64,000 bases of DNA from Bacillus sp. V2I10 (GCF_030817055.1 NZ_JAUSYV010000001.1:1326001-1390000); one strand, 5' to 3'; shown: positions 36,722 through 45,513, numbered from the stretch's first letter. Program-made: numbers and translations. Notes: generated by a model from the sequence alone, not told the origin.

Positions 36722-36866
36722 GTACGGACTTTGATCCTGTCGGGCAGCATCACTGACATCCACCTCATGGAAAGGTTGGACGAAGGAATTTTGGAGCGTA
36801 GACTCTGTGAGATATGGGAGGGTTGACCTCCATGAGACATGTGGACATCCACCAGTGCAACCATAC
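36722..36866 (+). ncRNA. Structured non-coding segment beside the IS110 remnant (candidate bridge RNA)
   Basis: No gene, but a row of small hairpins: TCCACC (36759) with GGTTGGA (36774), GGGAGG with CCTCC (36816-36831) and GTGGACATCCAC (36841-36852); GACATCCACC occurs twice. IS110 elements encode a structured bridge RNA in a non-coding end, so this may be such a segment from this or a neighbouring copy. Inference only. Confidence 0.3.
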
Positions 36867-37296
36867 TTTAACTAGGTAACCACTTTTTGGATAGGAGTGG
36901 TTAGGTAGTTAAGGACTTTTTTTCTCTAACGCACCAAAAATAACCATACTTTCAACTTACTTCCATGACTTTGATGTCTAATTAAAATAAATCCTAATGA
37001 AATCTTAAGAAAAAGCTAGAAATCCAGAGTTATTCCTTTCTTTATAGAGGGAGTTTAGTGGAATAATAAAGAAGTAGGCGGAGAAAATACCCTTTGAGGT
37101 GATTTATATGCGTGTATTGCTTCTCCACCTAATAGTTGCATTAAAGCAATAATTTCTTTTTTGACAGGCTTACAATCTTGAAAGACCGAGTTTTGATGCA
37201 AGTACAGATAAAAATTGATAGTAAGTAGTTTATTAATATCATAACAATCTATCTACGTAAGGTTAAGAAATAAGAACCTCCAATTGCTAATACTAG
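36867..37296. other. Non-coding stretch
   Basis: No gene seen. A weak stem AACCACT/AGTGGTT lies at 36878-36903. The rest is AT-rich with no recognisable signal. Confidence 0.5.
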
Positions 37297-37327
37297 GAAA
37301 AAGTGTATATTATCCTACACTCTTTTT
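37297..37327. terminator. Terminator of the DMT transporter gene
   Basis: AAAAAGTGTA / TACACTCTTTTTT stem overlapping the 3' end of the gene; on the minus strand the stem is followed by TTTTTCC. Confidence 0.7.
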
Positions 37328-38248
37328 TGTATTATTAATCCGATTATGCTTTTTCGCCCATAGTTTTTCAATATAACCTGTCCCAAATAGAACTCCAGCT
37401 ACAATAAACACAAATCCAATCAATTGTGAAGCTGTAATGGTTTCATTTAAGAAAAGTGCGGAGAACACAAGACCAAAAAAAGGAACAAAGTTATTAAATA
37501 TGACTGTTTTCCCTGCTCCTATCTGCTGAATCGCTGCATTAAAAACTATATACCCCACACCTGTTGCCACTACCCCTGACACAATAAATAAAAAGTAAAT
37601 AAATAAAGAGGCTGAAGTCATTTCATTGAATCCTTTAGGTTCAGTTATAAAACTAATAATCAACAAACCTATTGAACCTAATAAGTACATTATTGTTGTT
37701 ACCTGTTTTGAATCGAGAGTTGCTGTTGCCTTTTTTACAAAAATAAAACTAATGGCTTGGACGAACATAGCAATAAATAAAATCAATTCTCCTTGAGACA
37801 ATTGCATATTACTGAATGAACCACCTTGAATAAAAAAGACACCAGTTAATGCAAGAATAAAACCTATCGTTCGCAATTTAGTTAATTGTTCACCTAAAAA
37901 AAGGACAGCGAGTATTGCTGTTGAAAGCGGAACTAATGCAAGAATTAAAGAAGCATTCGAAGCATCAATCATTGTTAAACCTACTGCTATAAGCAAGTGA
38001 TGTAGAATGACACCAAATAACATTCCAAGTAGTGTATAAATCCATTCTCTTTTCGATAAACGACGAAAGGATTTTCCAAGAACGATTATGATTAATGCTG
38101 TAATCCCAGCCATCATAATTCGAAATGCCGTCATGGTTTGTGGAGGTAATTCTTCCACCAATACTTTAATTATAACCATATTAAGTCCCCAAATTGCTGT
38201 GACAAAAAATACTAAACCATAAATTAGTAATAATCGCTTTTGATCCAC
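37310..38248 (-). CDS. EamA/DMT family exporter
   Basis: Ten-span drug/metabolite transporter with two EamA repeats (FFVTAIWGLNMVIIK start; second repeat from about residue 150, ending PFFGLVFSALFLNETIT). Such proteins export amino acids or metabolites. The GTG at 38248 has AAAGGAGGG at the right distance; an ATG 33 bases upstream would place the RBS inside the gene. It follows the deacylase-like gene on the same strand, with a 15-bp hairpin between them. Confidence 0.88.
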   Translation of the reverse strand: MDQKRLLLIYGLVFFVTAIWGLNMVIIKVLVEELPPQTMTAFRIMMAGITALIIIVLGKSFRRLSKREWIYTLLGMLFGVILHHLLIAVGLTMIDASNASLILALVPLSTAILAVLFLGEQLTKLRTIGFILALTGVFFIQGGSFSNMQLSQGELILFIAMFVQAISFIFVKKATATLDSKQVTTIMYLLGSIGLLIISFITEPKGFNEMTSASLFIYFLFIVSGVVATGVGYIVFNAAIQQIGAGKTVIFNNFVPFFGLVFSALFLNETITASQLIGFVFIVAGVLFGTGYIEKLWAKKHNRINNTKKSVG

Positions 38249-38291
38249 AAACTTCCCTCCTTTGAACCTTTTAGATTTCATCGTCTACTCC

Positions 38292-38330
38292 TAATAATCT
38301 GCGAAACAGCTTATATTTCGCAGATTATTA
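38292..38330. repeat. Perfect 15-bp inverted repeat between two genes
   Basis: TAATAATCTGCGAAA and its exact complement are separated by nine bases. There is no long T-run on the minus strand, so it could be a weak terminator, a processing site or a protein-binding site in the deacylase-exporter operon. Confidence 0.7.
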
Positions 38331-38377
38331 ACCTGTTTTTAAAATAAAGTAATTAATCACCATTCTTTTTCTGAATT

Positions 38378-38917
38378 TTACATTTCGATTACTGTCGGAA
38401 TGTGCTTTGCATAGGTTAGGAAGTTATTGACGATCAGCTTTGTTTTGACCTTCATATATCCGGTTGTCGTTCCATCACTACATCCATACCACTCTTCCAA
38501 TAGCACATCCTTATCAAAAACAACCTGCACAAGATTTTCCTTGTCCATTAAAACACCAAATACAGTAGCAGCACCGATTTTTACATCCAGAATACTTTCC
38601 ATCAGATCCGCAGGAGCAAAGGATACGCGTGAAATGTCGAGTGCATTGCTAAAATCTTTTGATTTGAATGGCTTATCTACGGTAGTTATAAATAAATAAA
38701 ACTTTGTCTTTTTACTATTGCAGAGGAACAGCGTTTTTACCATTTTCATATCCAATTTTTGATTGATCTCGATACAGTCCTCCATCGAAATTGCTTCATC
38801 TGTATTTACTCGTTCAAATGAAATCTGTAACTTTGTCAATGATTCGTAGACCATTTCTTGTAGCGGAGAATTATAGGTATCTGGTGATTTTTTCATAATA
38901 TCACTCACAAAAAACAT
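38378..38917 (-). CDS. YbaK/ProX-type aminoacyl-tRNA deacylase-like protein
   Basis: A 179-residue protein of the YbaK/EbsC/prolyl-tRNA deacylase fold, which clears mischarged tRNA or acts on a related aminoacyl substrate. Family marks are KTLFLCNSKKTKFYLFI (the strand with the Lys) and GAATVFGVL with a following D; the last third has LEEWYGCSDGTTTGYMKV. It is divergent from a LysR gene with palindromes in the 126-base gap, so it is likely under that regulator's control together with the exporter. Confidence 0.85.
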   Translation of the reverse strand: MFFVSDIMKKSPDTYNSPLQEMVYESLTKLQISFERVNTDEAISMEDCIEINQKLDMKMVKTLFLCNSKKTKFYLFITTVDKPFKSKDFSNALDISRVSFAPADLMESILDVKIGAATVFGVLMDKENLVQVVFDKDVLLEEWYGCSDGTTTGYMKVKTKLIVNNFLTYAKHIPTVIEM

Positions 38918-38968
38918 CTATATATCCCTTTCCTTTCCTAACTTGAATTTTTGATAGTAATAACATAT

Positions 38969-39017
38969 CATGTTCACATGTATTACAAAAACGAATATTT
39001 ATCATGAAATGCATGAC
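38969..39017. promoter_or_regulatory. Palindromes in a LysR divergent promoter
   Basis: Two inverted repeats, CATGT-TC-ACATG (38969-38980) and TCATG-AAATG-CATGA (39003-39017), share the CATG arm and lie between divergent genes. They suit tandem sites for the adjacent LysR regulator. Confidence 0.5.
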
Positions 39018-39043
39018 AAAAACAGATGGAAAAGGAAAAGAGT

Positions 39044-39913
39044 ATGAATATCCAAAAATATATGGCATTTATAAAAGTAGTAGAATTCGGTAGCTTTACA
39101 AAAGCTGCCGAAGCATTGGACTATACACAGTCTGGGATCAGTCGTATGATTAACGATTTAGAAAAGGAATGGGGGGTTTCTCTTTTTGAAAGAGGACGTG
39201 CCGGTATCAGTTTAACCTCGGATGGCTTAAAGTTACTGCCCCAATTAAAGAGAATCTGTAATGAGCATGAATTCTTAATGAGGCTGATCGAAGACTTACA
39301 CGATATGCAGACTGGGATGATTCGTATTGGGACATTTTCTAGTGTAGCAACCCATTGGCTCCCTAACATTATTAGAATTTTTAAGAAGGATTACCCAAAG
39401 ATAGATTTTGAACTTCTACTTGGTGATTATACAGAAATTGAAAGCTGGATTCTAAATGGACGTGTTGACTTCGGATTTGTGCGGCTACCGTCAAAACCAG
39501 AATTAGAAACTATCTTTGTGGAGCAAGACCGTTTGCTGGTAGTGATTCCGCTAAATCATCCTCTTGCTAATTGCGAAAAGTTTCCAATCAACGACTTACT
39601 GAATAGTCCGTTTATGCTATTGGAAAAGGGAGCAAAAGCAGAAATCTCTGAAATTTTTGAGATGCATCATATTTCACCGCAAGTTAATTTTACAACATGG
39701 GATGACTATGCAATTATGTCTATGGTGGAAAACGGGCTTGGAATCAGTATATTACCAGAATTGATTTTACAGCGTATTCCTCACAAAATTATAGCGAAAG
39801 AGCTTGAAATTCCTGCTTTTAGAAATATTGGTATAGCTACGAGAGAGCAAAAATCACTTTCCCTTGCGTCCAAGAAATTCTTAGAATATTTATCATATAG
39901 GAACAGAGAGTGA
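39044..39913 (+). CDS. LysR family regulator
   Basis: LysR-type regulator of 289 residues: winged helix (FGSFTKAAEALDYTQSGISRMI), linker helix, and effector domain (GMIRIGTFSSVATHWLPNII) with the RVDFGFV strand. ATG 39044 is preceded by AAAGGAAAAGAG; an in-frame ATG at 39026 would add six residues. Divergent from the ProX-like gene and the exporter, its probable targets. Confidence 0.9.
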   Translation: MNIQKYMAFIKVVEFGSFTKAAEALDYTQSGISRMINDLEKEWGVSLFERGRAGISLTSDGLKLLPQLKRICNEHEFLMRLIEDLHDMQTGMIRIGTFSSVATHWLPNIIRIFKKDYPKIDFELLLGDYTEIESWILNGRVDFGFVRLPSKPELETIFVEQDRLLVVIPLNHPLANCEKFPINDLLNSPFMLLEKGAKAEISEIFEMHHISPQVNFTTWDDYAIMSMVENGLGISILPELILQRIPHKIIAKELEIPAFRNIGIATREQKSLSLASKKFLEYLSYRNRE

Positions 39914-40073
39914 ATAAGTATGATGGATCAGAATGTAAAATACACATGACAGTCTGTTCGAAATATTTCAAATCATGGTTCGCGCCTATACTCTGGTCCG
40001 AACCTTTTATGATACTGAAGAAAATATTCAGACAGGCAACAATGCATGTTTTTTTTCGCATTTTCAACTATTT

Positions 40074-40099
40074 AGCAATCGGGCGCGATTGTTGAATAA
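40074..40099. repeat. Dispersed palindromic repeat, copy 2
   Basis: CAATCGGGCGCGATTGTTGAATAA: the family core with GGGCG in the loop. Confidence 0.7.
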
Positions 40100-40383
40100 A
40101 ACTTTATTTTACCCCCATCCAAAACAGGATGGGGGTATGCGTTTTGGAAGTATTTAACTTTTAACAACTTATTATAACCTTGACATTTCCTTATTGCGGG
40201 TGGTGTCAGCTTCGCTGGTACTCCCCAGTAAAGGGCGGATTGAGGTAACCATCCAAATAATAATTTACAATAACCAATAAACTAAACAATATAAACTCAT
40301 AAAAAAGAAATTTTAAATAATGCATTTTAACTACACCTCTTATCTACAATGTAACCAATCCTCATTCAATATCCTGCCCAATT

Positions 40384-40440
40384 CCTCAATAAGAAAGGCG
40401 ATCACGCTTTGCAGTAATCGCCCCCGATTGTTGAGTAAGG
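40384..40440. repeat. Dispersed palindromic repeat, full-length copy
   Basis: A complete unit of about 55 bases: CTCAATAAGAAAGGCGATCA, then CGCTTTGCAGTAATCG, then CCCCCGATTGTTGAGTAAGG. The 5' half (CAATAARAAAGRCGAT) is shared with the copies at 41119 and 45835. Confidence 0.75.
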
Positions 40441-40456
40441 AGTTTGTTATTTTTGC

Positions 40457-40702
40457 TCAATATGATGGAGTATATATTCTGTCCGTATCGGTATCAATTA
40501 CGTAATCCACTTGTATTTCTTCCTCAAAAGGAATAATGTCAAAGTTATTTATTCTGCAAAATATCCTAGGCAGCTCACGAACATCAGCAGCCATTTGTTT
40601 TGCAATTAAATACATCTGCTTTAACTCTTGTTTCGAACATTTTCTTCCTGTTATCAGTATTTGATGATAAAGTCCATCAATTTCAACTATCATTACATTC
40701 AC
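40457..40702 (-). CDS. Hypothetical protein, 81 residues
   Basis: Small protein without a family I recognise (MIVEIDGLYHQILITGRKC... FCRINNFDIIPFEEE...). No membrane segment. The INNFDI string recurs in the broken gene just upstream (40809-41094), so the two may be distantly related. The start is uncertain, with no clear RBS; ATG at 40693 is an alternative. Possibly an immunity or small accessory protein, but nothing shows it. Confidence 0.5.
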   Translation of the reverse strand: MNVMIVEIDGLYHQILITGRKCSKQELKQMYLIAKQMAADVRELPRIFCRINNFDIIPFEEEIQVDYVIDTDTDRIYTPSY

Positions 40703-40758
40703 GATTGGTTGCTAGCCAATCTATATAGCACTGGATATTTGAACTATTCAATGACAAA

Positions 40759-40803
40759 TAGCGTTAATCCTTCTTAGGTTAACGCCCCCTTTAGTTGAAT
40801 AAA
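40759..40803. repeat. Dispersed palindromic repeat, diverged copy
   Basis: GCGTTAATCC...GGTTAACGC with CCCCTTTAGTTGAATAAAA: same plan as other copies (stem, CCCC, TTGAATAA) with changed stem bases. Confidence 0.55.
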
Positions 40804-40808
40804 AAAAT

Positions 40809-41094
40809 TCATTTTTCAAATCTAACTAACGTTTTTTCAGGTATTTCAATCTGGTCAATATCAAAGTTATTGATTTGGAGGATTACCTTACCCTCTCGCT
40901 TTTCAGCTTCTTCTCCTACCCAACAACTATACAGCTCAAAAAAATCGCCTTTCTCAAGGTAACTGTCCATAATTTCACATAGTTCTATTAGCTTCTTTTA
41001 CGATTCGGCACACGTTTTTGGGTTCATATATTCCGTAATCTCAATTCCCACAAGAACCGGGTTTTTCTTATGTTTTTATTTGTACCTTTGTCAC
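40809..41094 (-). pseudogene. Broken small gene (nonsense and frameshift)
   Basis: The minus strand reads NPVLVGIEITEYMNPKTCAES, an in-frame TAA, then KKLIELCEIMDSYLEKGDF and CWVGEEAEKREGKVILQINN to a stop. An A-run frameshift near 41070 links it to VTKVQIK and a GTG at 41094. About 95 residues if repaired. Family not recognised. Confidence 0.55.
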
Positions 41095-41118
41095 AATGCA
41101 GTTATTAAACTCCCCAGT

Positions 41119-41171
41119 TTGTTCAATAAAAAAGACGATCCCTATTAAAGAATCGCGCTCGATTGCTGAAT
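41119..41171. repeat. Dispersed palindromic repeat, full-length copy
   Basis: GTTCAATAAAAAAGACGATC, then CCTATTAAAGAATCGCGCTC, then GATTGCTGAAT. Confidence 0.7.
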
Positions 41172-41208
41172 ATCAATTTTACTCAGAATATAGTAAGAAG
41201 ACTTCCAT

Positions 41209-41230
41209 TAAAGCCCCCGATTGTGGAATA
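41209..41230. repeat. Dispersed palindromic repeat, half copy
   Basis: TAAAGCCCCCGATTGTGGAATA, just before the stop of the minus-strand gene at 41245. Confidence 0.6.
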
Positions 41231-41244
41231 ACACCTTTGCCTTA

Positions 41245-41577
41245 TCAATGAGTTTCTACTGGAATTTTACTTATATCAGAAACATCTTTATGGTCGTATT
41301 TTACAACTTGAAAACCTGGTATGAGTAAAGTGATTGTGTCAAAACCATAGGGTGGCATTCTAGCTCTCTCGTAGGTTATAATCTGGATTGTGATATCGTA
41401 TTTATCATCAAATTCATCTCGATCAATATTTATAATCCTTTGAGAATGAAACAGCTTTGATTCTCCATAAAAAGTTTTAGTTGCATCAAGGATTTCTTTC
41501 CCAATAGCCCTTAAAAATGCCTGCTCAAGCACTACTTCACTACCGACCGTAGCTATTTTTTTCTTCTCAATCTTCAC
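41245..41577 (-). CDS. Hypothetical protein, 110 residues
   Basis: Small protein MKIEKKKIATVGSEVVLEQAF... with a mixed alpha/beta pattern and a central YDITIQIITYERAR strand. Family not recognised with certainty; related short proteins occur as secreted or cytosolic accessory proteins in Bacillus. GTG start with AGAGGT about 5 bases upstream. Its 5' end abuts a truncated gene on the other strand, so a rearrangement point lies at about 41578-41592. Confidence 0.55.
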   Translation of the reverse strand: MKIEKKKIATVGSEVVLEQAFLRAIGKEILDATKTFYGESKLFHSQRIINIDRDEFDDKYDITIQIITYERARMPPYGFDTITLLIPGFQVVKYDHKDVSDISKIPVETH

Positions 41578-41583
41578 AGACCT

Positions 41584-42069
41584 CTAATTAAAACGGCAAA
41601 TGCAAATGATAGTGTTGATAAGACCTCAAGTGAGTATTTTCAGATTGGATACGGATACATCTTTGAGGAACTTCAGGTCAGTAAAGAGCATTTCAAAAAG
41701 GAAATCATACTACCCAACAGATTACCGCCTATATCATTTACTCATAGTTTTGGCAGGTTTTCTGATTTAGATGGGAACCTTAATGATCAGTTTGAAGTTG
41801 TATATGTAAATGAAGATAAACCACAACATACTTACAGTTTATCAGTTAGGCCGGTTAAAAGCGGTATTAAGTTTGAGGATAAACACATAACCCAAACCGT
41901 TAAATTAAAGGATGGTAGCAATGCTATTTATTCCAAAAGGGTAAGAGGGTTTAATCTTATGGTAGTTGAAAAGTTTGGCTTTCAATACATTTTGAGCATT
42001 CCTAATAAAGCGAACATAGACGCAAAGGAAGTATTAGCTGAAATTGCTAACTCAATAAGTGAGCATTGA
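41584..42069 (+). pseudogene. 5'-truncated gene, lipoprotein or anti-sigma-tail-like
   Basis: An open frame of about 160 codons without a start reads NDSVDKTSSEYFQIGYGYIF then ILPNRLPPISFTHSFGRF, ending DAKEVLAEIANSISEH. The C-terminal part (a beta strand 'KFGFQYILSIPNK' then a helix) resembles DUF4367-type domains. The N-terminus, probably a signal or membrane part, was removed at the junction near 41584. Confidence 0.55.
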
Positions 42070-42093
42070 TATCATTAGGGGCGTGGTTATTCA

Positions 42094-42117
42094 TCAATCG
42101 CCCCCGATTGTTGAATT
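42094..42117. repeat. Dispersed palindromic repeat, copy
   Basis: CAATCGCCCCCGATTGTTGAA, identical in core to copies 1 and 40384. A diverged half copy (AAAAGCGCCAGATTGCTGAAG) follows at 42140-42160. Confidence 0.75.
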
Positions 42118-42210
42118 TCATTTATGTTGTCTTATCGAAGAAAAGCGCCAGATTGCTGAAGATGGTTATATAAGGGATAGGCTCTACAAATGTTCTTAGA
42201 AAAGCCCCCT

Positions 42211-42684
42211 CTAACTGTCCAGAATCTTCTGGTATGCCTTCCTTACTTGTTCAATCTGAGAAAGGTGTCTTCGCACATGTTGAACACGATACTCCAACAA
42301 TTGTTTGATGGTGAACTTTCCTGCATCAGGATACACCCCCACCCGTTCAATTTGTTCAGGTGAAAGACTGTTCAGTATAGGCAGCATGCTAGAACGAAGT
42401 AGTCTGAACAGATGAAGATATTGTTTACGGTCCAACTGATCATAACCCAAGCCATCCACCCAGGCGTTCTGGTCAACCGAAAACAAAATAGGTTCCTCCT
42501 CAGCCAAGACTTTTTTTATCCTTTGTGTAGAAACTAATTCGGAATCCGCTATATGTATTAAGATTTGATGAATACTCCATTTTTCAGGTGCAGGTTTAAA
42601 TCGAAGCTCCTCTTCAGTAAGACCTTCAATAGCTTTTCGTAACATCTCATATCCTTGACCATACTCTTCAATTAGTTCCTTCAC
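42211..42684 (-). CDS. DinB-family putative metal-dependent hydrolase/thiol transferase
   Basis: DinB/YfiT-like four-helix bundle, 157 residues. The metal His are seen in QILIHIADSE and in QHVRRHLSQIE. Members include bacillithiol-dependent transferases and many of unknown role. GTG 42684 with TTGGAGGGA upstream is preferred over the distant ATG at 42762, which would add 26 residues and place the RBS inside. Confidence 0.85.
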   Translation of the reverse strand: MKELIEEYGQGYEMLRKAIEGLTEEELRFKPAPEKWSIHQILIHIADSELVSTQRIKKVLAEEEPILFSVDQNAWVDGLGYDQLDRKQYLHLFRLLRSSMLPILNSLSPEQIERVGVYPDAGKFTIKQLLEYRVQHVRRHLSQIEQVRKAYQKILDS

Positions 42685-42789
42685 AATTGATCCCTCCAAT
42701 TTTAATGTAAATTCTACAAATAATATATTCTTCCCGATACATTCTTTCCTTTCCTTAATCAATTAAAGTGACCTTTAACTGATTAAAGA

Positions 42790-42822
42790 TCAAGAAAAAA
42801 TGGACTGCTATAACAGTCCATC
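42790..42822 (-). terminator. Terminator for the acyltransferase gene
   Basis: ATGGACTG / CAGTCCAT stem. On the minus strand it is followed by TTTTTTC, downstream of the gene ending at 42894. A diverged dispersed repeat (TTGCGCCCGTTTATTGAAG) lies next to it at 42834-42852. Confidence 0.8.
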
Positions 42823-42893
42823 GTGTTCAATTCTTGCGCCCGTTTATTGAAGATCCTTAATTCTAATTAATTTAGTAATAGATCATGCTTTAT

Positions 42894-43997
42894 TTATCCC
42901 GCATTTTTAAACAAATACTTAATCTTATCAACATACTTTGGATGTGGCTTGCTGTTGATTAATAAAAGCAATTGAATGACGACAATTGGCAGGAAGGATT
43001 TTTTGTAGGCTAAATACTTCGGTTCCCACGTGCAGACAAATTTACTTTTGAATTCTTTCAGCCCTTTAAATTTATAAAATGAATTTCCGTGAAGATAGAC
43101 TAATCGTGCCAACTTTTCTTTTTTAAAAGAAAATGGACTAACCCCGACATGTGCAAGAGGCGTCATTCCTAAGCTGCAGTGCTGATAGCCCATTTCTTTT
43201 GCCCATTTAAAAATGTGAATAAATAAAACATCCATCGTTCCATGCGGGCTGTCGGAAGACTTCCTCATTAAATCAATGGTCATGGTCTTTTTATAATCGT
43301 TTGCCAGTGTCGCAAATGCTACGATATTTCCCTCTGGGTCCGATAACAAAGCAATTGGAAAACAAGAAACATACTCCTCACTGAAAGATACGACTGAAAA
43401 TCCCTTTTCCTTTTGGTCCCCCAGCCATGAATCTGAAATCACTCTAAGCTCCGACAGCAAATCATTGGAATAAGGAGGATTAATAACCTTAAAGGTGTAA
43501 GAATTACGGGTGAATTTATTAAGGCTTGTCCGCAGCTTTGCCCCCTGTTTTCCCTCAAGGGTAAATTTATCGAGGTTGACAATCGCCTCTTCCCCTAATT
43601 TGAGGAACCGATAACCTGTGTCATGGTAAAAGTGCATGAATCGAGGGCTAATTTGATAAAAAACAGGTGTAAGCCCTATGCTTTTACTATACTCATTAAA
43701 TTCTGTAATGGCCGCTTGAATAGGCGGTTCCTCGCCAATCGGGTCACCGAGAACAACCAAGTTATTTCCAATTTTCTTATATGCAATTAAAACTCTTCCA
43801 TCCTGCGCCCAGTACACCTCTTTATCCTGTAGCAAGATGAGGTGTGACAGATGGTTTCCGCCTTTTTCTTCTAAAAAAGGAATAATCCGCTCCAGTTCAA
43901 GCTCTTCGTAAGCTGAAGAAAATCTCTTGTTAACCCTATATAAAAAATAATTTACAAAACCAATAGTAAATAAAAAGAAAAGTGTTATTTCAATCAT
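42894..43997 (-). CDS. MprF-like C-terminal acyltransferase (DUF2156) with one membrane anchor
   Basis: About 367 residues: one N-terminal membrane helix (MIEITLFFLFTIGFVNYFLY) then the double GNAT-like domain found at the C-terminus of lysyl-phosphatidylglycerol synthases (YKKIGNNLVVLGDPIG; SWLGDQKEKGFSV; DLMRKSSDSPHGTMDVLFIH; FKGLKEFKSKFVCTWEPKYLAY). The large flippase part of MprF is missing, so this is the stand-alone aminoacyl-lipid or related synthase form. ATG 43997 has CAGGAGG 9 bases upstream. It may alter membrane charge. Confidence 0.85.
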   Translation of the reverse strand: MIEITLFFLFTIGFVNYFLYRVNKRFSSAYEELELERIIPFLEEKGGNHLSHLILLQDKEVYWAQDGRVLIAYKKIGNNLVVLGDPIGEEPPIQAAITEFNEYSKSIGLTPVFYQISPRFMHFYHDTGYRFLKLGEEAIVNLDKFTLEGKQGAKLRTSLNKFTRNSYTFKVINPPYSNDLLSELRVISDSWLGDQKEKGFSVVSFSEEYVSCFPIALLSDPEGNIVAFATLANDYKKTMTIDLMRKSSDSPHGTMDVLFIHIFKWAKEMGYQHCSLGMTPLAHVGVSPFSFKKEKLARLVYLHGNSFYKFKGLKEFKSKFVCTWEPKYLAYKKSFLPIVVIQLLLLINSKPHPKYVDKIKYLFKNAG

Positions 43998-44148
43998 TAA
44001 GGTAAACCTCCTGATAAAATTCACCTTTTTAAAGATAACATACAAATACTTGAATAAATAGATAATTTCTTTTCCAAAAGTTTTTAAAAAAATTCACCTA
44101 CTCATATGTATGATAAATCTGTAAGAACACATTTTGAGAGGGATTGTC

Positions 44149-44335
44149 ATGGTCAAAGCAATTAAAGAGTATTCTTTAGAGGATTTAATGGTAAGAATCG
44201 AAGAAATTTTCAATGCAAATCCAACGGAAATCATACTTTTTTGGTAGAACCGAAATATGGCTAAAAAGGAGCGATTTAACCTGGTATATTTGTATTTTCC
44301 GAAAAACAAATAAATATATATCTAATTTTCTTTAA
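44149..44335 (+). pseudogene. Small frameshifted gene
   Basis: ATG 44149 with GAGAGGGA upstream starts MVKAIKEYSLEDLMVRIEEI and reaches a stop at 44247, but after a T6 run the next frame goes on as FGRTEIWLKRSDLTWY and FRKTNKYISNFL. One base change restores about 61 residues. Family not recognised. Confidence 0.4.
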
Positions 44336-44397
44336 AGGTTTTATTCCACAATATGGCCCTTTAATTGAACAATACAGCTGGAATTTATGGATCAAAA

Positions 44398-44428
44398 GAA
44401 AAACCCTATAATTAATACAGGGTTTTTA
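44398..44428. terminator. Hairpin, possible terminator
   Basis: AAAAACCCT / AGGGTTTTT with an AT-rich loop, 60 bases after the frameshifted gene. A degenerate dispersed repeat (CACAATATGGCCCTTTAATTGAACAAT) lies just upstream at 44347-44373. Confidence 0.6.
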
Positions 44429-44772
44429 TCAAACTTTATTTTAAATGATCAATCTTTTTTATAAATTATCATGAATTTCTTCTAAAATAGAGCAATTTGT
44501 ATTACCTTAAAGATAGTAATATATATGTAAATTACTAAAATATAGAAGTTTATATATATTCTGCCCCTTTAGCTCCAAAAGAAAAAGAGCTGCCAAAGCA
44601 ACTCCCTTATTTAAGTGGGTTGATGTGGGATACACCAATCGAATCCTTCTTTTTTTAGATGCGAGTAACATTCTATAAAACTGTTACGAATTTATATGTT
44701 ACTCCATTTAAGTTTCCTACACGGTAAGCGAACTACTTATATTAATACGAGTCTTTTCCGTCTATGCTTGAA
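44429..44772. other. Non-coding stretch
   Basis: AT-rich, no gene or clear hairpin on either strand downstream of the aminopeptidase gene. Confidence 0.5.
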
Positions 44773-45513
44773 TTAAAGTGTGACAATAATCGGACCATTT
44801 TTAGTAAGGATAATCGTATGTTCCAATTGAGCTACATAGCTTTTTTCCGTAGCATAGGTCCAACCGTCTTCTTTTTGGAATACTTCTTCTTCAAAGGTTG
44901 AGATAAATGGTTCGAATGCGATAACCATTCCTTCCTTTAATATTTCATTATCCCATGGATCATTATAATTACAAATATGGTCAGGTGCTTCGTGTATTCT
45001 ACGTCCAACACCATGTCCTGTAAGGTTTTTGATAACAGTGAATCCATGCTGTCTCGCTGTTTCGAAAACTGCTTTTCCGATTCTACTTTTTTTGGAACCG
45101 GGTTTTGCTTTCTTAAGACCTGCTTCAAATGCCTTTTTAGCAACGTCGCATATTTTCGTTAATACTTCTTCTCCTTCTCCTACTACAAATGAGATTCCTG
45201 TATCTGCAAAATAACCGTTCTTTGAAGCAGATACATCTATATTTACTAGATCCCCTTCATGAATAACCCGATGACCCGGAATACCATGTGCCACTTCTTC
45301 ATTAAGACTAATGCAAGTATAGCCAGGAAAATCATATTCACCTTTTGGAGCTGAAACTGCACCTGCTTTTTCTAAAAGTTCTCCGGCTATATCATCAAGT
45401 TCTTTGGTCGTTATGCCAGGAATTGTTCTTTGTACCAATTCATCTCTAATGGAGGCAATAATTTTGCCAATTTCCTTCAAACCATTAAAATCTTCTTCTG
45501 TTTTTGCAATCAT
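44773..45513 (-). CDS. map: Type I methionine aminopeptidase
   Basis: Removes the N-terminal Met from nascent proteins with two metal ions. All five ligands are visible: Asp in VNIDVSA, Asp in GYFADTG, His in LTGHGVGRRIHE, Glu in AFEPFIS and Glu in AQLEHTI; substrate His in HGIPGHR. At 246 residues it matches the second Bacillus enzyme (YflG type) rather than the ribosomal-operon copy. The start follows GAGGTAGG. It stands alone. Confidence 0.93.
   Translation of the reverse strand: MIAKTEEDFNGLKEIGKIIASIRDELVQRTIPGITTKELDDIAGELLEKAGAVSAPKGEYDFPGYTCISLNEEVAHGIPGHRVIHEGDLVNIDVSASKNGYFADTGISFVVGEGEEVLTKICDVAKKAFEAGLKKAKPGSKKSRIGKAVFETARQHGFTVIKNLTGHGVGRRIHEAPDHICNYNDPWDNEILKEGMVIAFEPFISTFEEEVFQKEDGWTYATEKSYVAQLEHTIILTKNGPIIVTL

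Larger units (their letters stand above)
39914..40456. other. Non-coding region with repeat copies
   Basis: No convincing gene. It contains a hairpin ACCCCCATCC/GGATGGGGGT at 40111-40136 and two dispersed palindromic repeats, listed separately. Confidence 0.6.

Noticed and set aside
44094..44309. 71-codon minus-strand frame upstream of the MprF-like gene
   Set aside because: No RBS or family features. It overlaps a plus-strand frameshifted gene with a good RBS, which is the better reading.
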